This document shows positions 9,318 to 15,280 of a stretch of DNA of 32,949 nt, in pieces. The translations under genes and the position numbers were made by a program. The DNA comes from an uncultured Ruminococcus sp. (GTDB lineage Bacteria > Bacillota > Clostridia > Oscillospirales > Ruminococcaceae), in assembly GCA_937926145.1 (NCBI GenBank), contig CALANW010000015.1:1-32949 (forward strand), given 5' to 3'. The notes below the pieces were generated by a model. That model was not told where the DNA came from and ran no database searches. It saw only the letters and a list, made by a program, of their open reading frames with translations. The first letter of the stretch is position 1; each line of letters starts with the position of its first letter.

Positions 9318-9346
9318 TTGACAACGGCAGGTTCAAGTGTTATAAT
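9318..9346 (+). promoter_or_regulatory. Consensus promoter of the antitoxin-like RNA
   Basis: Perfect TTGACA (9318-9323), 17-base spacer, perfect TATAAT (9341-9346). There is no gene-sized ORF downstream on this strand; the transcript runs straight into the terminator at 9410-9442. Confidence 0.8.
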
Positions 9347-9354
9347 AAGAAAAA

Positions 9355-9448
9355 GAGAGTATGCCGCATAGACGGTCGCTCTCGGTAGGTTAATGAAAAA
9401 TTATATCATAATAACCCATCTACTGCGAATAGATGGGTTATTGTCTTA
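9355..9448 (+). ncRNA. Predicted small antisense (type I antitoxin-like) RNA
   Basis: A transcript of about 95 nt is expected between the consensus promoter at 9318-9346 and the 13-bp terminator stem at 9410-9442. It would begin near GAGAGTATG (9355), whose GAGAG can pair with CTCTC at 9379-9383. It converges on the peptide gene at 9535-9446 and overlaps its 3' end and terminator. Bases 9367-9382 are also imperfectly complementary to the Shine-Dalgarno-to-start region of that gene: as + strand DNA, CATAGACGGTCGCTCT against CATACGGCAACCACTCC at 9533-9549. This direct-repeat arrangement matches the Fst/par type of type I systems. RNA existence is predicted, not shown. Confidence 0.65.
9410..9442. 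terminator. Bidirectional terminator between antitoxin-like RNA and peptide gene
   Basis: Perfect 13-bp stem AATAACCCATCTA (9410-9422) / TAGATGGGTTATT (9430-9442) with a 7-base loop. T-rich sequence follows on the + strand, and AATTTTTC-like sequence follows on the - strand, so both convergent transcripts can end here. Confidence 0.85.
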
Positions 9449-9535
9449 TTTATGTGAGTTCTTAATTGTGTAATACACACAGACAGCACTGTAAATAATG
9501 CCGGCTATGTAGTAGATTGCAGTAAGAATATCCAT
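9446..9535 (-). CDS. 29-residue hydrophobic peptide, candidate type I toxin
   Basis: A 29-codon ORF starting at ATG 9535 with an excellent AAAGGAG site about 10 bases upstream. The peptide begins M-D-I-L-T-A-I-Y-Y-I-A-G-I-I-Y, continues as one membrane-spanning helix and ends with a short polar basic tail (T-I-K-N-S-H-K). That is the form of small membrane toxins of type I toxin-antitoxin loci (Fst, TxpA and 'holin-like toxin' types), which depolarise membranes when unrepressed. The stop codon lies 4 bases from the shared terminator, and a convergent antisense-like RNA gene faces it. The likely promoter is TTGACA-17-TATAAA at 9801-9773, on the far side of repeat B. The peptide and context fit well; toxicity is inference. 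Confidence 0.7.
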   Translation of the reverse strand: MDILTAIYYIAGIIYSAVCVYYTIKNSHK

Positions 9536-9638
9536 ACGGCAACCACTCCTTTGTTGTTAATTTGCGGCTGCCAAGACGAATCTCGACAACCCACGTGATC
9601 ACCGAGAAACACCATATATTTTATACGTCCGAACGCTT

Positions 9639-9742
9639 ATACTAATTTTTAAACTGAAAGTGTACAAAAAATCAAGCAAAAGCTTGCATATATGGCTTTT
9701 GCGCCGTTTTTTTTTTTCTACACTTTGATTAAAAATTAGTAT
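9639..9742. repeat. MITE-like palindromic repeat B
   Basis: About 104 bp with long inverted ends (ATACTAATTTTTAA near 9639 against TTAAAAATTAGTAT ending 9742, extended by AAGTGTA / TACACTT). The core GCAAAAGC / GCTTTTGC hairpin is followed by an 11-T run on the + strand and a TTTTTT tract on the - strand, so it should terminate transcription both ways. The core matches repeat C in inverted orientation. TTAT occurs at both edges and may be a target-site duplication. Confidence 0.8.
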
Positions 9743-9772
9743 TATACGGCGGCGACATACTCTCAATTTAAA

Positions 9773-9801
9773 TTTATAACAAATTTGTCGAATTCTGTCA
9801 A
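9773..9801 (-). promoter_or_regulatory. Leftward promoter, probably of the 29-residue toxin gene
   Basis: On the - strand: TTGACA (9801-9796), 17-base spacer, TATAAA (9778-9773). Eight bases later comes GAGAGTATG at 9764-9756. The antitoxin-like RNA has the same GAGAGTATG eight bases after its own -10 box (9355-9363), so the two promoters look like relatives. The only downstream gene on this strand is the peptide at 9535, but repeat B lies between. Confidence 0.65.
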
Positions 9802-9819
9802 GTGAAGCAGAATGTTGTA

Positions 9820-9849
9820 CCGTACAGCCCAAAACTGTGCGGCTTTTTT
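9820..9849 (+). terminator. Hairpin with T tract upstream of plsC
   Basis: CCGTACAG (9820-9827) pairs with CTGTGCGG (9835-9842), followed by CTTTTTT. No gene is visible directly before it on the + strand, so it may insulate plsC from the repeat region. Confidence 0.6.
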
Positions 9850-9881
9850 ATAAGAAATATTCGGAAAATCCACATAAACGG

Positions 9882-9910
9882 TTGATTTTGAAGCGGAAAT
9901 GTGCTATACT
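9882..9910 (+). promoter_or_regulatory. Predicted promoter of plsC-ispH
   Basis: TTGATT (9882-9887), 17-base spacer, TATACT (9905-9910), about 30 bases before the GTG start of plsC. Confidence 0.55.
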
Positions 9911-9943
9911 ATTAGGTAATTTACAGAAAAGGATTGATAGTTT

Positions 9944-10594
9944 GTGTATGCTTGGGTAAGATATCCCGTTAAATGGCTGTACAAAATATTTTACGATTTC
10001 CATATCGAGGGCATAGAGAATATTCCGCAGGACAGACCCGTTGTTTTGGCTTCCAACCACCGCAGCTACGCCGACCCCGTTATTCTTACAATGCCTATGA
10101 AGCTTCCCGTTTCCTATATGGCGAAAGAGGAGCTTTTCCACAATAAGCTTTTCGGCTGGTTCATACGAAAGCTCGGCGCTTTCCCCGTTACGCGCGGCGC
10201 AGGCGATATGTCCGTCATTGATGACAGCATAAATATCCTCCGCTCGGGCAGAAACCTTGTTATTTTCCCTGAGGGCACACGCTCGAAGGATGGCAAGGTC
10301 GGCAAGGGCAAAACTGGCGTTGCGATGATAGCCGCAAAGTCGGGCGCAGATGTCGTTCCATGCGGTATCGTGTTTGAGGGCGAAAAGCTGCACTTCCGCT
10401 CAAAGCTCACTCTCAAATTCGGAAAGCCGATAAAAGCCGAGGAACTCGCCGTCGAGGGCAGCTCTCCGCGTGAACTCAAAGAGGTAAAAAAGCGCATAAT
10501 GGGCGCAATTACGGAACTTGTCGAAGGTCCTGCGCTTACAGCCGCCGACGCTCCGCTACAAATAGAGGATAAGAACGATGCCGCACAGAATTGA
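9944..10594 (+). CDS. plsC: 1-acyl-sn-glycerol-3-phosphate acyltransferase
   Basis: A 216-residue protein that transfers an acyl group to lysophosphatidic acid to make phosphatidic acid at the inner membrane face. The catalytic N-H-x4-D box is at residues 38-44 (N-H-R-S-Y-A-D) and the glycerol-phosphate-binding F-P-E-G-T-R-S box is near 108-114. The start is GTG 9944; the nearby ATG at 9948 is out of frame, and AAAGG lies upstream. It overlaps ispH by 17 bases, so the two are one operon. A cmk-plsC-ispH-rpsA order is common in clostridia; cmk is missing here. The C-terminal 25 residues are a variable acidic tail. Confidence 0.93.
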   Translation: MYAWVRYPVKWLYKIFYDFHIEGIENIPQDRPVVLASNHRSYADPVILTMPMKLPVSYMAKEELFHNKLFGWFIRKLGAFPVTRGAGDMSVIDDSINILRSGRNLVIFPEGTRSKDGKVGKGKTGVAMIAAKSGADVVPCGIVFEGEKLHFRSKLTLKFGKPIKAEELAVEGSSPRELKEVKKRIMGAITELVEGPALTAADAPLQIEDKNDAAQN

Positions 10595-12566
10595 GATCGC
10601 GGATAAGGCAGGTTTCTGTTTTGGTGTTGACAGAGCCGTAAAAATCGTGTATAATATTATAGAAAACGGCGGAAAATCCGTGACCTACGGCGAGATAATC
10701 CATAACGAGACCGTTGTCAATGAGCTGAAAAGCCGAGGCGTGAATGTCATAAATTCGCCCGAGGAGATAGAAACGCTTGAGAATACAAGCGTTGTTATCC
10801 GTTCTCACGGTGTTGGCAGAGATATTTATGAGCTTCTCGAAAAGCGAAAACCGTTCGGCGTTACCGTTTGTGACGGAACTTGCCCGTTCGTCGCAAGGAT
10901 ACATAAAATAGTGTCCGAAAAGTCTGCCGAGGGCTTTGATATTATCATTCTCGGCGATAAAGACCACGATGAAGTGCAGGGAATTGTTAAACATTGCCAA
11001 AAAACGCCTTATATTTGCGGTAATGATGCTGAACTTCGTGAGATTTTACAAAAAAAAATTAAAAATTTTAAAAAAAAGGTTGCAATTGTTGCGCAAACAA
11101 CGTATAATATAATTATATGGGAAAAGTGCTGCCGTATCATCAGATCGGAATGCCCCGAAGCAGAGGTGTTCAATACCATCTGCAGCGCCACCGCAGAACG
11201 CCAGCAGAGTGCTGTCCGTCTTGCGGAAAAGTCCGATCTTATGATAGTCATAGGCGGCAAACGCAGTTCCAACACAGCAAAGCTCTACGACATCTGCCGT
11301 GAGCATTGCAAAGCCTGTATCCTCATTTCGGACGCAGGTGAGCTTGAAAGGGAGAATATCCCCGAAAAGCTCCGTGAACTCGGTGAAAACTTTAACATCG
11401 GGATCACAGCCGGAGCATCGACCCCGGCATATATAATCAAGGAGGTACAAAACCACATGAGCGAAATTATCAAAAACAATGACGAGGATTTTGACTTCGC
11501 CAGCGCGCTCGACGCATCTTTCAAAAAAATATACACCGGTCAACGGGTGAAAGGATACATAACTGCCGTAAACAACACAGAAGCAACAGTTGATATCGGC
11601 ACAAAGCAGACAGGTTATATCGCTCTGTCTGAGCTTACAGATGATCCTACACTCAAGGTAAGCGATGTAGTTAAGGTCGGCGACGAAGTTGACCTTATCG
11701 TTATCAAGATCAACGATGCTGAAGGTATCGTTAACCTTTCCAAGAAGAAGGTTGACGCTATGGTCGGCTTCGACAAGCTCGTTAAGGCTAAGGAAGAGGA
11801 CGCAGTTCTCGAAGGTACAGTTACAAACGTTGTTAAGGGCGGCGTAATTGTTATCACAGAGGGCACAAGAGTGTTCATTCCTGCTTCTCAGGCTACTGCA
11901 AGACGTGATGAAAAGCTTGAAAATCTTCTCAAGAAGACTGTTAAGTTCAAGATCATCGAGATCAACGAGCAGAAGTTCAAGGCTGTCGGCTCTATCAAGG
12001 CTGTTCTCAACGCAGAAAAGGATGCTGCAAAGGCTAAGTTCTGGGAGAACGTTAAGGTTGGCGACAAGTTCAAGGGCGAAGTTAAGTCCATCACAAACTA
12101 CGGCGCATTCGTAGACCTCGGCGGCATCGATGGTATGGTTCATATTTCCGAACTCAGCTGGAACAGAATCAAGCACCCATCTGAAGTTGTTAAGGTTGGC
12201 GATGTTATCGAAGTTTTCGTTAAGGAACTCGACAGCGAAAGCGGCAGAATCTCCCTCGGCTACAAGAAGGACGAGGACAATCCTTGGGTCAAGTTCGCTA
12301 ACGAATATTCTGTTGGCGATGTAGTTGAAGCTAAGGTTGTTTCTATCACACCTTTCGGCGCATTCGCACAGATCATTCCGGGTATTGACGGTCTTATCCA
12401 CATCTCCCAGATCGCTAATAAGAAGGTTGCTAACGTTAAGGACGTTCTTTCCGTTGGCGACGTTGTTAAGGCAAAGATCACAGAGATCGATACCGAAAAG
12501 AAGAGAATCAGCATGTCTATCAGAGAACTTCTTGAAGAAGAAGGCACAGACGAGTCTGCTGAATAA
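10578..12566 (+). CDS. ispH: IspH (HMBPP reductase) fused to ribosomal protein S1-like domains
   Basis: 662 residues. Residues 1 to about 285 are IspH, the 4Fe-4S enzyme that reduces HMBPP to IPP and DMAPP, the last step of the MEP isoprenoid pathway. The three cluster cysteines are C14 (A-G-F-C-F-G-V), C102 (D-G-T-C-P-F) and C202 (N-T-I-C-S-A-T). Residues about 315-650 are four S1 (OB-fold) RNA-binding repeats starting near 317, 409, 494 and 578; repeats 3 and 4 are the most canonical (T-N-Y-G-A-F-V-D-L, T-P-F-G-A-F-A). This fusion is known in Clostridia. Codon use changes sharply at the junction: the S1 half uses highly biased codons (AAG, GTT, CTC), the IspH half does not. M294 at the junction has its own perfect Shine-Dalgarno, and a promoter-like element sits at 11080-11108, so S1 may also be made alone. 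Confidence 0.93.
   Translation: MPHRIEIADKAGFCFGVDRAVKIVYNIIENGGKSVTYGEIIHNETVVNELKSRGVNVINSPEEIETLENTSVVIRSHGVGRDIYELLEKRKPFGVTVCDGTCPFVARIHKIVSEKSAEGFDIIILGDKDHDEVQGIVKHCQKTPYICGNDAELREILQKKIKNFKKKVAIVAQTTYNIIIWEKCCRIIRSECPEAEVFNTICSATAERQQSAVRLAEKSDLMIVIGGKRSSNTAKLYDICREHCKACILISDAGELERENIPEKLRELGENFNIGITAGASTPAYIIKEVQNHMSEIIKNNDEDFDFASALDASFKKIYTGQRVKGYITAVNNTEATVDIGTKQTGYIALSELTDDPTLKVSDVVKVGDEVDLIVIKINDAEGIVNLSKKKVDAMVGFDKLVKAKEEDAVLEGTVTNVVKGGVIVITEGTRVFIPASQATARRDEKLENLLKKTVKFKIIEINEQKFKAVGSIKAVLNAEKDAAKAKFWENVKVGDKFKGEVKSITNYGAFVDLGGIDGMVHISELSWNRIKHPSEVVKVGDVIEVFVKELDSESGRISLGYKKDEDNPWVKFANEYSVGDVVEAKVVSITPFGAFAQIIPGIDGLIHISQIANKKVANVKDVLSVGDVVKAKITEIDTEKKRISMSIRELLEEEGTDESAE
11045..11108 (+). 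promoter_or_regulatory. Candidate internal promoter with UP-like A tracts inside ispH
   Basis: TTGCAA (11080-11085), 17-base spacer, perfect TATAAT (11103-11108), preceded directly by two phased poly-A tracts (about 11050-11078) like an UP element. The coding sequence is locally forced to Lys/Asn/Ile-rich codons. Transcripts would start near 11115, about 340 bases before the internal start at 11457. Confidence 0.5.
11441..11459 (+). promoter_or_regulatory. Internal Shine-Dalgarno and ATG for a stand-alone S1 protein
   Basis: GGAGGT at 11441-11446, 10 bases before the in-frame ATG 11457 (M294), exactly between the IspH and S1 parts. Initiation here would give a 369-residue four-repeat S1 protein. 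The biased codon usage begins shortly after this point. Confidence 0.6.
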
Positions 12567-12581
12567 TTTTCACAGTATAGC

Positions 12582-12614
12582 AAAGGCTGCTGCATTTTAT
12601 GTGGCAGCCTTTTT
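12582..12614 (+). terminator. Terminator of plsC-ispH/S1
   Basis: AAAGGCTGC (12582-12590) pairs with GCAGCCTTT (12604-12612), followed by more T. Confidence 0.85.
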
Positions 12615-12632
12615 GTATTAAAGGAGAACTTT

Positions 12633-13253
12633 ATGAGAAAAAGAAATTTCCTTGCCGCTTTTGCCGCAGTGATGATATCATTGCTGATGCTCTGCGGCTG
12701 CTCGGAAGATGATGTCGGCGAGATAGAGGGAGCTTATGTTGGTACTGACATTAGCCGCTATATCGACATTGAAGAAGAACCGACAGAAACGCTTTCGGAA
12801 ACCGTTTCCGAAGACGACACCGAAACTTCCGACGGAAAGATTTTCGACAGAGAAAATTCCAACGAAGAAATTTCCGATAGTGAAACGGCGAATGATACAA
12901 TCATTTCCGAAGAAATAACCTCCGCCGATATCCCCGAAACATCGGAGGAAGACCTATCCGAAACGGAAAAAGCCGTTCAGAAGTATTATTTCCGCAGCGA
13001 GAAGCTTTTCGACAGCCATTACGAAAAGCACGGCGCAGAGTTCGGCGATATCACGCAGGACGAGTACCTCGACCTCGCCAACGAGCTCATCAACGCCGAG
13101 GGCGAAAATATCCTGCATAAGACCGAAAAAGATGACGGCGACTTCCTCTATTATGACACCGAAACGAACGAGTTCCTCGTCCTTTCCACGGACGGCTATA
13201 TACGAACCTTTTTCAAGCCGAGCGCAGGCTTGGACTATTGGGAAAGACAGTAA
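12633..13253 (+). CDS. Lipoprotein with acidic linker and toxin-like C-terminal domain
   Basis: 206 residues. A lipoprotein signal peptide with lipobox L-C-G-C (C23 lipidated) gives surface attachment. Residues about 35-115 are a low-complexity Glu/Thr/Ser linker. Residues about 125-206 form a compact domain with the pattern H-Y-x-K-H-G-x-E-F-G ... E-Y-L ... G-D-F-x-Y-Y-D-x-x-T-N-E-F ... D-G-x-I-R-T-F-F-K-P ... Y-W-x-R-Q. I recognise this pattern from C-terminal domains of polymorphic toxin and phage-associated proteins with presumed BECR-fold RNase activity, recalled from family knowledge and not searched. Here it may instead be a tame domain on a lipoprotein. AAAGGAG precedes ATG 12633; the gene follows directly after the S1 terminator. 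Confidence 0.75.
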   Translation: MRKRNFLAAFAAVMISLLMLCGCSEDDVGEIEGAYVGTDISRYIDIEEEPTETLSETVSEDDTETSDGKIFDRENSNEEISDSETANDTIISEEITSADIPETSEEDLSETEKAVQKYYFRSEKLFDSHYEKHGAEFGDITQDEYLDLANELINAEGENILHKTEKDDGDFLYYDTETNEFLVLSTDGYIRTFFKPSAGLDYWERQ

Positions 13254-13360
13254 TACTAATGCTAATCTCTAATGAATGTGCAGGCAAAAAATCGGCGCAA
13301 AACCCATATATGCGAGCTTTTGCTTGATTTTTTGTACACATTCTGATTAGAGATTAGTAT
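13253..13360. repeat. MITE-like palindromic repeat C
   Basis: 108 bp with inverted ends ATACTAAT...CTAATCTCTAAT / GATTAGAGATTAGTAT (the left arm has a 6-bp GCTAAT insertion). The core CAAAAAATC...GCTTTTGCTTGATTTTTTG is the inverted counterpart of repeat B's core. It begins at the stop codon of the lipoprotein gene and probably acts as its terminator. Confidence 0.8.
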
Positions 13361-13456
13361 AAACACCAATAAAATAAAGAAATAATCTGCGCCGAAATCC
13401 ACATATTCGAGATTGTCGGCTTGATTTTTTCTAAATTTTAAATGGTATTTATTATA
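13357..13456. repeat. MITE-like palindromic repeat D
   Basis: About 100 bp, closely similar to repeat A along its whole length (AAACACCAATAAAAT left end, TTTTAAATGGT right end, GATTGTCGGCTTGATTTTTT core). Its left tip merges with the right tip of repeat C, as if one element inserted at the end of the other. It ends only a few bases before the ribosome binding site of the 13470 gene. Confidence 0.75.
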
Positions 13457-13469
13457 ATGAGGTGAAAGT

Positions 13470-14171
13470 ATGAAATATGTATGCAAATGCTGCGGCTGTG
13501 CAGCGCTGGATTCAGCCGATGAATACGATATCTGTCCCGTCTGCTTCTGGGAAAAGGACAAGACGCAGGAGAGCGACCCCGATTATGCGGAAGGCGCAAA
13601 CAGCGTTTCACTGAATGAAGCACGGAAAAACTATGCCGAGTTCGGCGCTTGCGAGAAACGCTTCGCCGAAAATGTGCGAAAGCCTTATGCCGTTGAAAAA
13701 GCTGCCGCTATGCGAAGAAAAGAGCGCAGAGAGGACGAAAGCTTCGCCTTTGAAGTCCTCGATAAAGCCGACTTTGCAGTAATTTCAATGATAGACGAAG
13801 ACGGTCTGCCGTACTGCCTGCCGATATCCGTTGTAAGGATAGGCGAGAAGCTTTATTTTCACTCTGCCGAGAACGGACGAAAAGCCGAGGCAATGTCCCA
13901 AAATCCGAATGTCTGTCTTACTGCCGCAATAGATGTTGTCAGTGCCGAGGACAAGTTCACGACCTACTTCAAATCCGCTGTTGTAAGAGGAAAAGCTGTC
14001 AAAGTCACGGACGATGAGGAAAAAATAACGGCGCTCAAAGCGATATGCGAACGCTTCACGCCGTCAAATATGCCCGATTTCTCCAACGCAATAAAAATGA
14101 GCCTGCCGAGAACGGCTGTCTGGAGGATAGATATCGAGAACGCAACGGGCAAGCAAAAAAAGAAAGTATAA
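13470..14171 (+). CDS. CPCC zinc-ribbon domain fused to a NimA-like FMN-binding split-barrel protein
   Basis: 233 residues in two parts. Residues 1 to about 70 are a CPCC-type domain: C-K-C-C-G-C at 5-10, C-P-V-C-F-W-E near 22-28, then the family's D-P-D-Y-A-E-G-A-N-S-V-S-L-N-E-A run. Residues about 80-225 are a pyridoxamine-phosphate-oxidase-like (NimA-type) domain beginning M-R-R-K-E-R-R, the usual N-terminus of stand-alone relatives, with Y-F-H-S-A near the FMN site. Such proteins bind flavin and reduce nitro-compounds or other unknown substrates. The join is in frame with no stop. ATG 13470 follows GAGGTGA. A 17-bp terminator directly follows the stop. Confidence 0.87.
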   Translation: MKYVCKCCGCAALDSADEYDICPVCFWEKDKTQESDPDYAEGANSVSLNEARKNYAEFGACEKRFAENVRKPYAVEKAAAMRRKERREDESFAFEVLDKADFAVISMIDEDGLPYCLPISVVRIGEKLYFHSAENGRKAEAMSQNPNVCLTAAIDVVSAEDKFTTYFKSAVVRGKAVKVTDDEEKITALKAICERFTPSNMPDFSNAIKMSLPRTAVWRIDIENATGKQKKKV

Positions 14172-14216
14172 AAGATCAGACCGAAGAGAGGGGGAACTCT
14201 TCGGTCTGATCTTCTT
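14172..14216 (+). terminator. Strong terminator
   Basis: Perfect 17-bp stem AAGATCAGACCGAAGAG (14172-14188) / CTCTTCGGTCTGATCTT (14197-14213), overlapping the end of the 13470 gene. Confidence 0.9.
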
Positions 14217-14460
14217 GAAAAGAGGAATTTTTCGGGGGATATATGTAAACCAAAATATTGGATTGTTTTTTGCCGCCGACATTGTATGTGCGAATATTTC
14301 CGCTGTCGGCTATTTATATAAAAAGACCGTTTACCGTTTTTGCGGTGAAGCGAAGCGATATCACTTGCTAAAGGTCGTTTTAACTTGCGCCGCGCCTTTT
14401 TGGGACGCGGCTGAGAATGAAAAGAGGGAGAATATGGAAATTTAGAAATAATCTTGTTTA
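14217..14460. other. Intergenic region without a convincing gene
   Basis: An open frame of 76 codons (14215-14445) exists but starts inside the terminator arm, has no convincing ribosome binding site and shows no recognisable sequence. I see nothing else I can support. Confidence 0.4.
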
Positions 14461-14522
14461 ATACTGATCTCTGATCGTTCTATAGACAAATTCTCGGCTA
14501 TAGGTTGATCAGATATTAGTAT
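14461..14522. repeat. Short MITE-like repeat F
   Basis: 62 bp with inverted ends ATACTGATCTCTGATC / GATCAGATATTAGTAT and an inner CTATAG pair. The ends match the ATACTAAT family of repeats A-D but the core is short and different, so this is probably a deletion derivative. Confidence 0.65.
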
Positions 14523-14709
14523 ATTTCCTCGGTACTTTTCTGTTTCCCTTGGAATGATTATATAATAACCTTTATTTGTGTTAATTTAATGAAAGAAACA
14601 CGAAAATAAGAAAAAAACGCCTTTTTTCAGAAATATTTCCGCTTATTTCTCCCACGCATTTCGGACATAATATTTTTGGTCGGAAATATTGTCGAAAGGC
14701 GGTCGAAAA

Positions 14710-15123
14710 ATGATGAAAAAAGGAACTTTTGTGGAAGATCTGACGGTGTTTCTGTCGGGCGGACTCATATATTCGATGATAGAGATACTTTTCCGCGGAT
14801 TTACACACTGGAGTATGACCCTCACGGGCGGTGTGTGTCTGCTGATAATGTACCGCCATTTCACGGCGCACCCCGATGAGGGTATGCTCGCGAAATGCAT
14901 CTATGGCTGCACGGTCATAACCTCGCTCGAACTGTTGGTCGGCTGTGTGGTGAATCTGATTCTCGGCTGGAATGTGTGGGACTATTCGTCGCAGCCGCTC
15001 AACCTGTTCGGGCAGATATGCGTGATGTTTTCGGCGTTTTGGTTTCTGCTTTCCGTCCCTGCGGCGGCTATATGCGAAGCGTTCAGGCTTCGTTTTGCAG
15101 GTTTGAAGAAAATGCTGTTATAA
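14710..15123 (+). CDS. CmpB-type putative ABC-transporter membrane protein
   Basis: 137 residues, about four membrane helices (residues 8-30, 38-55, 68-90 and 103-125). The W-D-Y-S-S-Q-P-L-N-L-F-G-Q-I-C motif near residues 93-107 is the hallmark of the 'ABC_trans_CmpB' family (W-D-Y-S-x-x-P-x-N-L-x-G-x-I-C), whose true role is unclear. I place the start at ATG 14710 because AAAGGCGG lies 8 bases upstream; an upstream TTG at 14689 in the same frame has no such site. No ATPase gene is adjacent, so a transport function is not supported by context. Confidence 0.75.
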   Translation: MMKKGTFVEDLTVFLSGGLIYSMIEILFRGFTHWSMTLTGGVCLLIMYRHFTAHPDEGMLAKCIYGCTVITSLELLVGCVVNLILGWNVWDYSSQPLNLFGQICVMFSAFWFLLSVPAAAICEAFRLRFAGLKKMLL

Positions 15124-15160
15124 AAAGCGTATTTTTGTGCAAATTTTTACCCTGCTGTAC

Positions 15161-15189
15161 TGGACAAATTTTTCATAATATGTTATAAT
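15161..15189 (+). promoter_or_regulatory. Predicted promoter of the fibronectin-III protein
   Basis: TGGACA (15161-15166), 17-base spacer, perfect TATAAT (15184-15189), with a leader of about 85 bases to ATG 15281. Confidence 0.6.
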
Positions 15190-15280
15190 CTAATAAATAT
15201 CTATGGAATCATTTCGCTATGCAAATGACTTCCTTTTATACAATTAGGAATTTGCACATATTACTTTACGGAGGGTATAT

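Noticed and set aside
11050..11078. Poly-A runs in ispH as a programmed frameshift site or sequencing error
   Set aside because: The IspH frame stays intact on both sides with conserved cysteines before and after, so no shift is needed; the runs are better explained as A tracts next to an internal promoter.
11046..12401. A 451-codon open frame antisense to ispH/S1
   Set aside because: It mirrors the strongly biased codon use of the S1 coding strand, lacks recognisable domains, and its length is explained by the rarity of stop-generating codons in the sense frame.
14215..14445. A 76-codon open frame on the + strand
   Set aside because: It starts inside the preceding terminator region, has no convincing ribosome binding site and shows no recognisable protein features.
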